A DNA stretch of 60,814 nt from Candidatus Magnetominusculus dajiuhuensis (GCA_015233465.1 JADFXP010000002.1:186402-247215), one strand, 5' to 3'. Shown: positions 24,647 to 35,223, numbered from the stretch's first letter. The notes: generated by a model from the sequence alone, not told the origin. Made by a program: numbers and translations.

Positions 24647-27600
24647 ATGTCTGAAAATAAGACTATTTATTCAAAAAAGCTAATCACATTAATTTTGGCC
24701 TCGACATTGATGTTTTTTACAATTGTGATTTGGCAGAGTTTTAAAACCCTTAATGACATTAAAACTATTCAGTTAAAATATCTTCGTCTGGAAGAGCTTA
24801 TTGGAATATTCAGCGAAAATGATGTAATCTTGACAATGTCTGCTAAAATGTCTGCTGCTACAGGTGATTTTTCTTGGGAAAAGAGATATATGGAAGCCGA
24901 TACTGTTCTTTCATCCGCTATAAAAGAGGCGATGAAACTTATGCCGAATGAAGCTCTTACTACAAGTATAACTGAAACAGATGCCTCAAACAATGAACTT
25001 GTTAAGATGGAAAAACAGTCTTTTGATCTGGTTCATAAAGGAAAACTTCAAGAGGCAGCGGAAGTCTTGAATAGTCGTAATTATAATGAGCAAAAGACTT
25101 TATACCGTAATGCCATGAATAAAGCAGTCACATTGATAAAGGCTGAGATAAATATTGCCTTTGATAGACAGCAAAAAATATTATATTTGACAATATTTGT
25201 GATAATTATTACTAGTTTAGTAATGGTTGGGTCATGGATAAGACTATTTAAAATACTTAAAGATTATTATGCTAAAAGATTAGAAGCAGAAAGCGCGTTA
25301 AAAGATTCAGAAAAGGATTTAGAGAAAAAATTACAACAAGATAATATAGCCAAACAACTTCAGAGATGTACTACTTTTGAAAAGTTTGCTAATACACTGG
25401 CATCAGAACTATCATTGAGCTTGGATTTGGTCTATGCTGCTTTGTATTTAAGTGATAAGGAGCATTTAGTTCTTCAAAGAATTGGTGGATATGCTTGTAA
25501 TGAGAGTGGAAATGGTGTTTCTTATAATTGGGGACAAGGCTTAGTTGGGCAAGCAGCTCAGGATAAGAGGACTATTTCTTTAGCCCTTTCTACGGATGAA
25601 GATATTTGTACAGTTATTGGATTGGGTAGTTTAAAGGCTCGTAATGTTTTACTACTTCCAATCATACATAAAGAAGAGGTTTGGGCAGTAATTGAGATGG
25701 GGACCCTTGGGACATTTACAGATGAACATCTTACATTTCTTAATAACTTGATGCCTCTTGTTTCAATGAATTTGGAGATATTGTCTTCTAATGTTGAGAC
25801 TAGGTCATTACTTGAAAAAACTCAAGCTCAGGCACAAGACCTTGCTGTTTCAGAGATGCAGTTAAAGGCGCGCAGAGATGAGTTAGAAGAAAATAGGGCT
25901 ATCTTAGCTCAGGCTGAGGAACGCAGCAGATTGATTTTAACGTCTGTCAGTGAAGGCATATTAGGATTGGATATTAATGGTATGATAACCTTTGTAAATC
26001 CAGCAGTTTCTACGATGTTAGGTTATAGAGAAGAGGAGTTAATTGGAGTGGATTTGCACTCATTAATGCACTACTCTAATCCAAATGACAAAGAATCTCC
26101 AAAGGCGCAATGTTCAATGTTTTTGACTTCTCAGGATGGACAGTATAGAAAGATTGATGATGAAGAACTTTGGCGTAAGGATGGCACATCATTTCCAGTT
26201 GAATATGCTGTAACGCCAGTGAACAAAGACGGTATATTGGTCGGCACGGTAATCGTATTTCGAGATATAACAGAGCGCAAAAAAGCAGAGGAACAATTAC
26301 GTAATGCCAAAGAAATTGCAGAAGACGCCACTAAGATGAAATCAGATTTTCTTGCAAATATGAGCCATGAAATCCGCACGCCAATGAATGCTATTATCGG
26401 AATGTCTCATCTTGCGCTTCAAACAAGCCTTGATTCCAAACAGCGCAATTATATTGAAAAAGTAGACAGCGCTGCCAAAAATCTACTTGGGATTATAAAT
26501 GATATTCTTGATTTTTCAAAGATAGAAGCAGGTAAGATGCAGTTTGAATCAACAGATTTTTATTTGGAAGATGTTATGGAACAACTAGCTGATCTCTCTG
26601 TTATAAAGGCGCAGGATAAGGGACTGGAGCTGCTATTTAATATAGGAATAGATGTGCCTACCGGATTAATAGGCGATCCGTTAAGATTGGGACAGGTTTT
26701 GATTAATCTTGTCAATAATGCGATTAAATTTACTGATAAAGGCGAAATCACAGTTGGAGTTCATCAAATTGCAAGTGAACCAAACGGAGTACTGCTGCGT
26801 TTTGATGTAAGTGATACTGGGGTAGGGCTAACAGAGGAGCAGCGTAAGAAATTGTTTACAGCATTTACACAAGCTGATAGTTCAACCTCACGCAAATATG
26901 GCGGCACTGGTCTGGGGCTTACCATCAGTAAGCGTTTGGTTGAGATGATGGATGGAACTATTGGAGTTGAAAGTATTGCTGGAACTGGCAGCATATTTTA
27001 TTTTACTGCCAGATTTGGTTTGCAGTTAGAGCAGCGAAAACTTACTTCTACAACTCCTGAGTTGAGCGGCATGCGTATTTTAGTTGTTGACGATAATCAT
27101 AGCGCCCGTGAAATCTTGTTGTCAATGTTAATATCTCTTAAATTTGAAGCATCTGCTGTAACTAATGGAGCAGACGCTATTACTATACTTGAGGATGCTC
27201 AAGATGAAAATCGTCCTTATAGTTTGGTACTGATGGATTGGAAGATGCCAGAAATGGATGGAGTTGAAGTTATCAAAACTATTCGATCTAATACGAAATT
27301 ATCATCTACTCCTTCATTTATTATGGTTACTGCTTATAGTAGAGATGAATTGCTGTCAAGGTTAAACGATACTAAGGTTGAAGGTTTATTAGTAAAGCCT
27401 GTAAGCCCTTCAACTTTGCTTGACAGTATACTAAACGTATTTGGTAAAACTGTAGTTCAACATTCGCGTAAACATCAAAGACAAAGCGATTATAAAGATG
27501 CTGAAAAACTCGTGAAAGGCGCGTATCTGCTTTTGGTAGAGGATAATGCGGTTAATCAGGAATTAGCTTTGGAGATCCTTCAAGGCGCTGGTATTAGAGT

Positions 27601-28540
27601 GGATGTAGCAATGAATGGTGTTGAGGCTATAGAAAAGGTAGGACATGCAGAATATGACGGCGTACTTATGGATTGTCAGATGCCTATAATGGACGGCTTT
27701 GAGGCAACGCGCAGGATTCGGGAAGATAACCGTAACAGTCAGCTTCCAATTATTGCAATGACAGCAAACGCAATGGCTGGAGATAAGGAAAAATGTATTG
27801 ACAGCGGGATGAATGATCACGTGGCTAAACCGATTGATGTAAATAATCTCTTTGTAACTCTTGGACGCTGGATTAAGCCTAAATCTACATCAAATATAAT
27901 TGAAATATCTGCTGTGACACAATCAAGTGATGAGAGCGTGCCTGATATAGAGGGTCTTGAAACAGTAAAGACTTTGGAGCGTGTAGGCGGTAATATTAAG
28001 TTGTTACGAAAATTGATCACAAGATTTGTTGAAACTCAAGGCGATGTGATGGAGCGGATTAAATCTGCCTTGGATAAAAATGATATAGAAACAGCAGTTA
28101 GAGAGGCTCATACTATAAAGGGACTTGCAGGTAATATTGGCGCTGATAAAATGTTCAAGTTATCTGGCAGTGTTGAGGGTATGATAAAAAATGCTAAACC
28201 CGATAATCTTTCAGAAGCTTTGGCAGAGATGGGGCAGGAACTTGATGATTTGTTAAAAAGGATTAATAAGGCAATGCCTAAGCAAGCTGCAGAAATATCA
28301 AAAGCTTCAAGTGGAGTTGACAAAGAAATTATGCTTGTTGAACTTAGAAAATTAGCTGGACTTTTGTCTGATGACGATTCCCTTGCAGTTAAGGTAATGG
28401 ATGTGTTAGAAGGTCAGCTTAAATCAGCTGGATATGGAGATACAGCTTCAAAAATGCGTACAAATATCTCAAGTTTTGATTTTGAAGAAGCCTTAGATAA
28501 TCTAAAAGAAATTGGACAAGCAATGGGGGTCATAATTTAG
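24647..28540 (+). CDS. Hybrid histidine kinase GAF-PAS-HisKA-HATPase-REC-REC-HPt
   Basis: A 1297-aa sensor kinase. TM helices at about 12-32 and 180-202 enclose a helical periplasmic domain; a GAF domain (about 240-385; [17 protein letters not shown]) shares its pattern with the flanking sensors. Then come PAS (425-545), HisKA with SHEIRTPMN (phospho-His 574), an ATPase with [10 protein letters not shown] and [12 protein letters not shown]1 (Asp 864, [11 protein letters not shown]), REC2 (Asp 1009, [11 protein letters not shown]) and a C-terminal HPt domain with AHTIKG (His 1155). This is a complete BarA-like phosphorelay in one chain; the final acceptor is probably the REC/HD-GYP protein at 32094. 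The stop overlaps the next GTG by one base. Confidence 0.93.
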   Translation: MSENKTIYSKKLITLILASTLMFFTIVIWQSFKTLNDIKTIQLKYLRLEELIGIFSENDVILTMSAKMSAATGDFSWEKRYMEADTVLSSAIKEAMKLMPNEALTTSITETDASNNELVKMEKQSFDLVHKGKLQEAAEVLNSRNYNEQKTLYRNAMNKAVTLIKAEINIAFDRQQKILYLTIFVIIITSLVMVGSWIRLFKILKDYYAKRLEAESALKDSEKDLEKKLQQDNIAKQLQRCTTFEKFANTLASELSLSLDLVYAALYLSDKEHLVLQRIGGYACNESGNGVSYNWGQGLVGQAAQDKRTISLALSTDEDICTVIGLGSLKARNVLLLPIIHKEEVWAVIEMGTLGTFTDEHLTFLNNLMPLVSMNLEILSSNVETRSLLEKTQAQAQDLAVSEMQLKARRDELEENRAILAQAEERSRLILTSVSEGILGLDINGMITFVNPAVSTMLGYREEELIGVDLHSLMHYSNPNDKESPKAQCSMFLTSQDGQYRKIDDEELWRKDGTSFPVEYAVTPVNKDGILVGTVIVFRDITERKKAEEQLRNAKEIAEDATKMKSDFLANMSHEIRTPMNAIIGMSHLALQTSLDSKQRNYIEKVDSAAKNLLGIINDILDFSKIEAGKMQFESTDFYLEDVMEQLADLSVIKAQDKGLELLFNIGIDVPTGLIGDPLRLGQVLINLVNNAIKFTDKGEITVGVHQIASEPNGVLLRFDVSDTGVGLTEEQRKKLFTAFTQADSSTSRKYGGTGLGLTISKRLVEMMDGTIGVESIAGTGSIFYFTARFGLQLEQRKLTSTTPELSGMRILVVDDNHSAREILLSMLISLKFEASAVTNGADAITILEDAQDENRPYSLVLMDWKMPEMDGVEVIKTIRSNTKLSSTPSFIMVTAYSRDELLSRLNDTKVEGLLVKPVSPSTLLDSILNVFGKTVVQHSRKHQRQSDYKDAEKLVKGAYLLLVEDNAVNQELALEILQGAGIRVDVAMNGVEAIEKVGHAEYDGVLMDCQMPIMDGFEATRRIREDNRNSQLPIIAMTANAMAGDKEKCIDSGMNDHVAKPIDVNNLFVTLGRWIKPKSTSNIIEISAVTQSSDESVPDIEGLETVKTLERVGGNIKLLRKLITRFVETQGDVMERIKSALDKNDIETAVREAHTIKGLAGNIGADKMFKLSGSVEGMIKNAKPDNLSEALAEMGQELDDLLKRINKAMPKQAAEISKASSGVDKEIMLVELRKLAGLLSDDDSLAVKVMDVLEGQLKSAGYGDTASKMRTNISSFDFEEALDNLKEIGQAMGVII

Positions 28541-31011
28541 TGAGAATGAAGTCATGCTTATATATTATAGCATTATTTTTGCTTATAATAATTATAGATG
28601 TTTCAATTCCAAATGTTACGTTATCAGAGAATAATATAGAGTTAACACCAGAGGAGAAGGCATTTGTAACTGGCAAAAAGGTGCGCCTTGGGGTTGATTC
28701 AGCTCGTCCGCCGTTTGAGTTTATTGATGAAAAAGGACGATACTGCGGAATAAGCGCAGCATTTATTGAACTATGTTCAAAGAGTCTTGGACTTCATATT
28801 GTCTTGGTGCCAGGGCTTAATGTTGGCGCAGCCATGAAGAAATTAGGAGAAGGTGAAATTGATATTATCCCAAAGATTTCACCTGAACCTGAACGTGCTA
28901 AGGATATTTTATTTACTAAACCATATGCCACGTTTGCGTCTGTTATTGTAACGCGTCAAGATGTGCGTTTTATTAGCGGTATTGATAATCTTGAAGGACT
29001 TAAAGTTGGAGTATTAAAAGGATTGATTGTTGAGAGGCGAATGAAGCGAGATTATCCAGGACTTTTGTTAGTATCTTTACCAGATGTACGAACTGCGCTT
29101 GTTGAGCTATCTTCAGGGAAAATAGATGCTTATATAGATAATATGGGAATCGTTTCATATAATATAGATAAACTTGCGCTTACTAATCTTAAGATTGCTG
29201 CACAAACTCCTTATGTATATGATATGTCTTTTGGAGTGAGAAAGGATTGGCCCTTAATGGCATCCGCCCTTGATAAGGCATTGGCTGGCATTTCCAAACA
29301 AGAAAAATCATCTATAACAAGCAAGTGGCTGACTGTTGAATATCAGTCAAGTATAAATTGGAAGGTGATTGGACCAGCTGCTGCTGCTCTTATTATCGTA
29401 ATAGCTATTATTCTTATCTGGAACCGCCGCCTTCAAAGAGCAGTTAAGCAAAGGGAGGCAGTGCAGATGGAACTTAAGGAATATGCCCTTGAACTGCAAA
29501 AACAATCAGCAGTTAAATCAAAGATTTCTCAGATCTCAACTGCGCTTCAAAAGACAGTGACTTTTGAAGAGTTTGCAGAGCAGCTTTTATCGCTTGCTGT
29601 TCCGCTTTTGAACTCAGTCTATGGAATCTTTTATCTCTATGATAATAATATGCAGCTTTTGAAATCAGTTGGCAGTTATGGCTGCATTATTAAAGACAAT
29701 AGCTTTGCAATAGGACAGGGGCTGGTTGGACAGTGCGCAGCAGAATTAGCACCAATCAATATTAATAACTTGTCTGATTCAAATATTCGAATCAACTTTG
29801 GGTCTGGACAGGTCTTGCCAAGAGCGATTAGTTTTCAGCCAATTTTACAAAAAAATGAACTGCTCGGGGTAATAGAGATAGCTTCATTATCAAACTATGG
29901 AAGTGATTATCAAAATATTTTTAATGAATTGATGCCAATTATAGCAATGAATATTGAAATACTTAAACGCAATCTGCATACCAAAACTCTGCTGATTGAA
30001 ACTCAACAGTTAGCTGATAAACTTCAATCACAGCAAGAATTCTTAAAGGAAACAGAGATCTGGTATCAAAATATAATAGAGTCAGCTCCAGATGGTATCA
30101 TCGTGTTGAATACAGCTGGAGTTATGATACTTGTAAATTCAATGGTTTATAAATTATTTAGATATGAACGTGATGAACTTATTGGAGAAAACGTTGATAT
30201 TTTAGTGCCTAAGGCTCTGCGCTCTATGCATGGAATTAAGCGTGATTTATTTTTGAATAATAAAGTGATAGCTCACCCTATAGGAGACGAAATTAATAGA
30301 ATGGGAGAACGCAAGGATGGTACGTTATTTCCCGTAGAGATTGGACTTTCAATGTTGACTGAGGATGGGTTAAGGGAACAATGTATTTGTGCTACAATTA
30401 GAGATATTTCTATTTTGAAAAATTCGGAAAATGAATTGCGCAAGACTATGGCATCTGTAGAGTTTGCAAGACAGCAGATGATAGATATGTCAAACTCTCT
30501 GCCTCTTGCTATATTCCAGTTAGCAGTCAGTCCAGATGGAACTCGACATTATCCATTTATAAGCAGCAAGGTTTCTGAAGTACTTGGAGTAACGGCTGAG
30601 GAAATACAGGAAGATGCCTTTGCCATATGGGAAAATGTATATCTTGATGATCTTGAGTCAACGCAGCAAACTCTTAAGACACTGTTTAACCGTGCAGCAA
30701 AAGGAGAATCTGATGTGTCGGGTGAAATGATATATCGCGTTAACATAAATGGAAATATTTGTTGGGCGCAGTTTTATGCGTGCGCAAAACATTTGACTGA
30801 TGGAAGGGTACTTTGGAATGGTTTTTATCAAGATATTACAGATCGTAAAGCGGTAGAGGAGGAGATCAGGCAGCATACTAAAGATTTGGAGAGATTTAGT
30901 CTTTTGACTATAGACCGTGAGGAGAGAATGATTGAATTAAAAGAGGAGGTCAATTCACTTTTAGAGTTGATGAATAAGGAGAAGAAATATATAATAGTTA
31001 CAGGAGAATAA
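28540..31011 (+). CDS. Sensor with periplasmic solute-binding domain, TM, GAF and two PAS domains, lacking a kinase
   Basis: An 823-aa protein starting with GTG overlapped by the previous stop. A signal helix (5-25) leads to an extracytoplasmic SBP_bac_3-like domain (about 40-265; KVRLGVDSARPPFEFIDEKG, LEGLKVGVLKG), then one TM helix (277-297), a coiled coil, a GAF domain (330-480; GQGLVGQCAAE), and PAS domains near 505-625 and 640-760. It ends in a helical tail (REERMIELKEEVNSLLELM). No phospho-His or ATPase box is seen. In most relatives such modules end in a kinase, so here the output must be in trans, probably via the kinase upstream or the small proteins downstream. Confidence 0.85.
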   Translation: MRMKSCLYIIALFLLIIIIDVSIPNVTLSENNIELTPEEKAFVTGKKVRLGVDSARPPFEFIDEKGRYCGISAAFIELCSKSLGLHIVLVPGLNVGAAMKKLGEGEIDIIPKISPEPERAKDILFTKPYATFASVIVTRQDVRFISGIDNLEGLKVGVLKGLIVERRMKRDYPGLLLVSLPDVRTALVELSSGKIDAYIDNMGIVSYNIDKLALTNLKIAAQTPYVYDMSFGVRKDWPLMASALDKALAGISKQEKSSITSKWLTVEYQSSINWKVIGPAAAALIIVIAIILIWNRRLQRAVKQREAVQMELKEYALELQKQSAVKSKISQISTALQKTVTFEEFAEQLLSLAVPLLNSVYGIFYLYDNNMQLLKSVGSYGCIIKDNSFAIGQGLVGQCAAELAPININNLSDSNIRINFGSGQVLPRAISFQPILQKNELLGVIEIASLSNYGSDYQNIFNELMPIIAMNIEILKRNLHTKTLLIETQQLADKLQSQQEFLKETEIWYQNIIESAPDGIIVLNTAGVMILVNSMVYKLFRYERDELIGENVDILVPKALRSMHGIKRDLFLNNKVIAHPIGDEINRMGERKDGTLFPVEIGLSMLTEDGLREQCICATIRDISILKNSENELRKTMASVEFARQQMIDMSNSLPLAIFQLAVSPDGTRHYPFISSKVSEVLGVTAEEIQEDAFAIWENVYLDDLESTQQTLKTLFNRAAKGESDVSGEMIYRVNINGNICWAQFYACAKHLTDGRVLWNGFYQDITDRKAVEEEIRQHTKDLERFSLLTIDREERMIELKEEVNSLLELMNKEKKYIIVTGE

Positions 31012-31012
31012 T

Positions 31013-31537
31013 ATGTTTAAAGAAGAAAGAACAGAGTCATTATTTAATTGGGAAATGATTGGAAGAATAGGAGAAGGCCGTCCAAATCTTGGGGCAAGCA
31101 TGGAAGTTTCAGTTTATCGTCTTATGCAGTTTACCCTTAGGGACGTTATTATTCAAGAGTTTGACGTTAAAACGGCTGAAAGAATTTATTATAAGGCTGG
31201 CAAACTTGCTGGTCGTGAACTTTTTAAGGCTGCTATAAAAGAGAGGAGTGATTTCAATTTGTTTGTAAAAGAACTTCAAGAATTGCTGGTCAAACTTAAG
31301 ATTGGTATATTAAGAATAGAAGAAGCAGATATGAATAAAATGGAATTTACGCTGACTGTTGCTGAAGACCTTGACTGTTCAGGATTGCCTGTCTGTGAGG
31401 AGACAATTTGCACATATGATGAGGGTTTTATAAGCGGTCTGCTCTTGGAATTTTCAGGTAAGGATTTTGATGTAAAGGAAATTGATTGCTGGTGTTCAGG
31501 CGATAGAGTTTGCAGGTTTAAGATTAAACCGAGCTAA
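31013..31537 (+). CDS. Stand-alone V4R (4-vinyl reductase-like) domain protein
   Basis: A 174-aa soluble protein consisting almost entirely of a V4R domain: ASMEVSVYRLMQFTLRD at the N-terminal dimer face, YYKAGKLAGRELF, and the Cys-rich end EIDCWCSGDRVCRFKI. V4R domains bind small hydrophobic or aromatic ligands in activators such as XylR/DmpR and act in BchJ-type proteins. It starts one base after the previous stop, with AGGAG as ribosome site. Domain fusion of V4R behind PAS sensors is known, so here the sensor may have been split across genes. Confidence 0.85.
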   Translation: MFKEERTESLFNWEMIGRIGEGRPNLGASMEVSVYRLMQFTLRDVIIQEFDVKTAERIYYKAGKLAGRELFKAAIKERSDFNLFVKELQELLVKLKIGILRIEEADMNKMEFTLTVAEDLDCSGLPVCEETICTYDEGFISGLLLEFSGKDFDVKEIDCWCSGDRVCRFKIKPS

Positions 31538-31538
31538 A

Positions 31539-32078
31539 ATGGTTCAGGTTAAAGAAGAAGACATTGATAAGATAACTGCCGTTTTTTATGCGATTATCAA
31601 GGGGAAAAAACCTGCGTTAATCGTGCTGCCAGAGGATTATCCAGAAAATGAGATCAGGCAGTTGTCAGATTATATTAATAAATTTATAGAAGAGTATAAT
31701 GAGACAACTACTTTAGCGTTTCAACTTGCAAGCGGGGAGATTAATTCTGAGCCAATCAAGGGAAAGACCCCTCTTACTCAATCTTTAAAGGGATTGCAGG
31801 CAAGTCTAAAACATCTGACATGGACTACAAAACAAATAGCACAGGGGGATTTTGGACAGAAGGTAGACTTCATGGGCGAATTTTCTGAAGCCTTTAATAG
31901 TATGACAGCGCAGTTAAATAATGCCTTTATAGAGCGGGATAAAACGACTGAAAAACTTCAAAAACAGGTTGCTGAGCTAGCAAGGGCGCATAGGGCGATG
32001 TTAAATATCTTAGAAGACCTTAAGGCTGCAAAAGTAGAAGCAAAATTGGCATTAAATAAATCAAATCATAAGACATAA
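31539..32078 (+). CDS. Soluble HAMP-like/coiled-coil protein
   Basis: A 179-aa protein starting MVQVKEEDIDKITAVFYAII. It has no TM helix. Its centre (about 85-135) resembles a HAMP domain (LTWTTKQIAQGDFGQKVDFM, GEFSEAFNSMTAQL) and a long C-terminal coiled coil follows (AELARAHRAMLNILEDLKAA). Stand-alone HAMP-like proteins without membrane anchors occasionally pair with sensor kinases. The ATG at 31539 directly follows the V4R stop; an upstream in-frame start would overlap V4R. The REC/HD-GYP gene begins 15 bases later. Confidence 0.75.
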   Translation: MVQVKEEDIDKITAVFYAIIKGKKPALIVLPEDYPENEIRQLSDYINKFIEEYNETTTLAFQLASGEINSEPIKGKTPLTQSLKGLQASLKHLTWTTKQIAQGDFGQKVDFMGEFSEAFNSMTAQLNNAFIERDKTTEKLQKQVAELARAHRAMLNILEDLKAAKVEAKLALNKSNHKT

Positions 32079-32093
32079 TGTAGGAGATAAGAA

Positions 32094-33182
32094 ATGGATG
32101 AAACACAACCTAAACAAATTGCAGTAAAACAGACGATCTTGGTAGTGGATGATATGCCTGACAATATAGAGCTTCTTACAGAGGTGTTAAATCCTTATTA
32201 TCGTACTAAGATCGCTACTAATGGTGAGAAGGCTTTAAAGATTGCATTTTCCAGTTCTAAGCCTGATCTAATTTTATTAGATATTATGATGCCGGGAATC
32301 TCAGGATATGACGTTTGTCAAAAACTAAAAGATAATCCAGATACTCGAAATGTTCCAGTAATCTTTGTAACAGCAATGAACGAGGTAACAGACGAAAAAA
32401 AAGGGCTTGAGATGGGAGCTGTTGATTACATAACAAAACCAATCAGTCCTGCAATTGTGCTTGCGAGAGTCAAAACCCATCTTGCCCTTTATGACCAGAC
32501 GCGAATGCTTGAGCATATGGTTGAGCAGCGCACAGCAGAATTGGAAAAAACAAGAAGGCAGATAATCCGCCGTCTTGGCAGAGCCTCTGAATTTAAGGAT
32601 AATGAGACAGGCAATCATGTTATACGTATGAGTCATTATGCGCGTTTGATAGCAGCGGCGATGGGAAAGAGTGATGAGTTTGTTGATATTTTGTTTAATG
32701 CAGCCCCTATGCACGATGTTGGAAAGATTGGAATTCCTGATAATGTGCTTTTGAAGCCGGGTAAACTTGATGAAGAGCAGTGGAAGATCATGAGGACTCA
32801 CCCTAAAATGGGCGCAGAGATTATCGGCACTCATAGTGATGAATTATTAAAAACAGCGCAAATTGTCTCATTGACACATCATGAAAAATGGGATGGCAGC
32901 GGTTATCCAAATCAACTAAAGGGTGAAGAGATACCGCTCATGGGCAGAATTATAGCCATAGCCGATGTCTTTGATGCTCTTACTTCAGACCGCCCATATA
33001 AAAGGGCATGGACAATAGAGGATGCTGTTCGTATTATTGAAGAAGGCGCAGGCACTCATTTTGATCCTGGATTAATTGCACCATTTAAATCTGTTTTACC
33101 TGATATGATTAAGATAAGAGATAAATACGCTGAAAGTCATGGTGCATTGACTGATATGGATTTCAATAAAACTGAGGTATAA
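32094..33182 (+). CDS. Response regulator with HD-GYP c-di-GMP phosphodiesterase domain
   Basis: A 362-aa cytosolic protein. The receiver (about 13-135) has phospho-Asp 63 (LLDIMMPGISG), with Lys in YITKPIS. The HD-GYP domain (about 170-350) has HDVGKIGIPD with the metal-binding His-Asp at 207/208, HHEKWDGSGYP and IADVFDALTSDRPYK, all intact. It should hydrolyse c-di-GMP to pGpG/GMP when phosphorylated (RpfG type). It closes the signalling array and is the only visible effector there, making c-di-GMP degradation the inferred output. AGGAG precedes the ATG by 7 bases. Confidence 0.93.
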   Translation: MDETQPKQIAVKQTILVVDDMPDNIELLTEVLNPYYRTKIATNGEKALKIAFSSSKPDLILLDIMMPGISGYDVCQKLKDNPDTRNVPVIFVTAMNEVTDEKKGLEMGAVDYITKPISPAIVLARVKTHLALYDQTRMLEHMVEQRTAELEKTRRQIIRRLGRASEFKDNETGNHVIRMSHYARLIAAAMGKSDEFVDILFNAAPMHDVGKIGIPDNVLLKPGKLDEEQWKIMRTHPKMGAEIIGTHSDELLKTAQIVSLTHHEKWDGSGYPNQLKGEEIPLMGRIIAIADVFDALTSDRPYKRAWTIEDAVRIIEEGAGTHFDPGLIAPFKSVLPDMIKIRDKYAESHGALTDMDFNKTEV

Positions 33183-33191
33183 AGCTGACGA

Positions 33192-33311
33192 TTATTCTTT
33201 GCTTTTAACTCCCATGATTTTTGTTGATATAATATTATGAAGCTCTTGGAAATCATCAGGCTGGTCTTTGAGAGGTTTTCTTATGAGGTCTTTTATATTT
33301 AATTTTATCAT
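33192..33311 (-). CDS. Hypothetical 39-aa ORF
   Basis: My translation gives MIKLNIKDLIRKPLKDQPDD... ending KIMGVKSKE. It is charged and helical with no signal peptide or known motif. No ribosome site is visible upstream, and the position between the HD-GYP regulator and HicAB is unremarkable. It may be a chance ORF. Confidence 0.25.
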   Translation of the reverse strand: MIKLNIKDLIRKPLKDQPDDFQELHNIISTKIMGVKSKE

Positions 33312-33374
33312 ACATTATATAAAGAATATATTACAATTAGGTCATCTACTGTGCATAGCCCTCATCTAGTTAAG

Positions 33375-33596
33375 CTATAACATTTCAAATTGTTCTACGC
33401 TTAATCCTGTCTGCCGTAAAATACTTCTTATTGTACCAATTGTAATTTCTTTATGATTAGGAACGATTGCAATTTGAGTCCCAACTATCGTAGATTTAAT
33501 AAATTTAACATGACTGCCTTTTTGAGAAATTATAGAAAAGCCCGCAGATTCTAATTTTCGTTTAACCTCTCTGTATGGTAGAGGGCTAAGTGGCAC
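33375..33596 (-). CDS. hicA: HicA-type mRNA interferase toxin
   Basis: A 73-aa dsRBD-like HicA protein: PYREVKRKLESAGFSIISQK, the catalytic GSH (QKGSHVKF), IVPNHKE and GTIRSILRQTGLSVEQF. HicA cleaves mRNA when free. It overlaps the upstream hicB by 11 bases, the antitoxin-first order. The His after GS is present, so it looks functional. Confidence 0.9.
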   Translation of the reverse strand: MPLSPLPYREVKRKLESAGFSIISQKGSHVKFIKSTIVGTQIAIVPNHKEITIGTIRSILRQTGLSVEQFEML

Positions 33597-33792
33597 TTAA
33601 TTCAACCTCTACTGTCTGCATATAAGGCTTAATTGTAGGAGTGGGTTTTTCAAGGTATAGCTCTAATGCCTCGCTTAGATTTATTATGGCATCTTCTTTG
33701 GTTTCACCTTGACTAGCAATGTCTATTTCTAAACATTGAGCAACAAACCATTTTCCTTCCTGCCAAATACTTGCATGAAATAATTGTTTCAT
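33586..33792 (-). CDS. hicB: HicB-type antitoxin
   Basis: A 68-aa HicB-fold protein: FHASIWQEGKWFVAQCLEID followed by ASQGETKEDAIINLSEALEL. It lacks an added DNA-binding domain. It should bind and neutralise HicA of the same operon. A family-B palindromic repeat lies immediately upstream (33800-33900). Confidence 0.9.
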   Translation of the reverse strand: MKQLFHASIWQEGKWFVAQCLEIDIASQGETKEDAIINLSEALELYLEKPTPTIKPYMQTVEVELSAT

Positions 33793-33799
33793 ATTTTTA

Positions 33800-33900
33800 T
33801 AAAGGGGTCAAATTGGGGCAATAGCCCCAAATCCGATTAATTCCTTGCGGGATTTTTAAGGGCAGGGGTCTAAGACCCCATTATAAAAAACCTTAAAGGG
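33800..33900 (-). repeat. Dispersed element family B, copy 3 (divergent)
   Basis: In minus orientation it contains GGGGTCTTAGACCCC, then CCCTTAAAAATCCCGCAAGG identical to part of copy 2 at 44088-44148, then a GGGGCTATTGCCCC hairpin. It lies between hicAB and the nucleotide-sugar dehydrogenase. Confidence 0.55.
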
Positions 33901-33909
33901 TTTCATCCA

Positions 33910-35223
33910 CTAGGCCTTCATAATATTCTCACGAATAGTTATATCTTTCATAACATTTCGAGTATCCACAATCAATGAAGCGTGTTTAGCAATGAATTCT
34001 GGGCTATACACAGTATGATCTGTTGAGATTAAAACGCAGTCTGCATCGCTCAAAGTCTCAGCCGTAAGTTCTACAGAGGTTTTTTCAATATTATACATCC
34101 TCATCTTTGGAACCTTTGGGATATAAGGGTCATTATATAACACTATCGCCCCTTTTTCCATCAATATCTCCATAAGTTTTAATGACGGCGACTCTCTTAT
34201 ATCATCTATATCTTTCTTGTACGCTAGTCCTAGTATTAATACCTTTGACCCTTTTAAAGACTTGCCTTTTTCATTTAATGCCTCCATTAGTTTATGTACA
34301 ACATAATAAGGCATTCCAGTATTGACCTCTCCTGCAAGCTCTATAAATTTTGTCGTCATATCATACTGCCTAGCCTTCCATGTAAGGTAAAACGGGTCTA
34401 TAGGTATACAATGCCCGCCAAGACCTGGGCCTGGATAAAACGGCATAAAACCAAATGGTTTAGTCTTTGCAGCGTTAATTACCTCCCATATGTCTATACC
34501 CATCTTGTCAAATAACATCTTTAACTCATTAACAAGCGCTATGTTTACACAGCGATAGATATTTTCAAGGAGTTTTGTTGCCTCTGCTATCTTTGTAGAT
34601 GATACAGGAATTGTCTTTTTAACTATTGTACTATAAAGCGTATTTGCAGCATTTAGGCAATTTGGCGTAAATCCGCCAACTACCTTAGGAATTGTAGCAG
34701 TTGAAAAATCATGATTATTCGGGTCTTCACGCTCTGGTGAATATGCCAAGAAATAATCAATCCCAGCCTTTAGACCGCTTTTATCTAAGATCGCAAGCAT
34801 ATCCTCATCTGTTGTGCCGGGATATGTTGTGCTTTCAAGGGATATTAACTGCCCTGTCCTTAGATATTTTGCTATAACCTTCGTTGTATCAAATACAAAA
34901 CTCAAATCAGGTTCTCTATAACGATTCAAAGGGGTTGGGACGCATATTACTATACAATCCGCCTCTCCCAGCATAGAGAACTCAGTGGTTGCGCGGAATT
35001 TTATGTTGTCTTGTCTAAGGCTGCTTACATCAAGGTGCTTGATGTAACTCCTTGACTGCTCTAACATATTGACCTTTTTACTGTCTATATCAAATCCAAT
35101 TACGTTAAATCCAGCCTTGCAAAATTCTATCACTAAAGGCAGTCCGACATAACCAAGCCCAATTACGCCAACTACCGCACTCCGTTTATTTATCTTATCT
35201 ATTAATTCTTCAATTAATGCCAA
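33910..35223 (-). CDS. UDP-sugar (UDP-GlcNAc/UDP-Glc type) 6-dehydrogenase
   Basis: A 437-aa NAD-dependent nucleotide-sugar dehydrogenase producing a UDP-uronic acid for cell-surface polysaccharide. The N-terminal Rossmann fold has GVIGLGYVGLPL, then SLESTTYPGTT. The catalytic Cys lies in GPGLGGHCIPIDPFYL, and LGLAYKKDIDDIRESPS is typical of the C-terminal domain. The WbpA/TviB-like subgroup is likely, though the sugar cannot be fixed. The start is TTG with AGGAG 7 bases upstream. A methyltransferase gene lies 2 bases upstream in the same direction. Confidence 0.9.
   Translation of the reverse strand: MALIEELIDKINKRSAVVGVIGLGYVGLPLVIEFCKAGFNVIGFDIDSKKVNMLEQSRSYIKHLDVSSLRQDNIKFRATTEFSMLGEADCIVICVPTPLNRYREPDLSFVFDTTKVIAKYLRTGQLISLESTTYPGTTDEDMLAILDKSGLKAGIDYFLAYSPEREDPNNHDFSTATIPKVVGGFTPNCLNAANTLYSTIVKKTIPVSSTKIAEATKLLENIYRCVNIALVNELKMLFDKMGIDIWEVINAAKTKPFGFMPFYPGPGLGGHCIPIDPFYLTWKARQYDMTTKFIELAGEVNTGMPYYVVHKLMEALNEKGKSLKGSKVLILGLAYKKDIDDIRESPSLKLMEILMEKGAIVLYNDPYIPKVPKMRMYNIEKTSVELTAETLSDADCVLISTDHTVYSPEFIAKHASLIVDTRNVMKDITIRENIMKA

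Noticed and set aside
32325..32834. Long antisense ORF opposite the REC/HD-GYP gene
   Set aside because: It is a frame shadow of a gene with intact catalytic motifs and has no protein-like features of its own.
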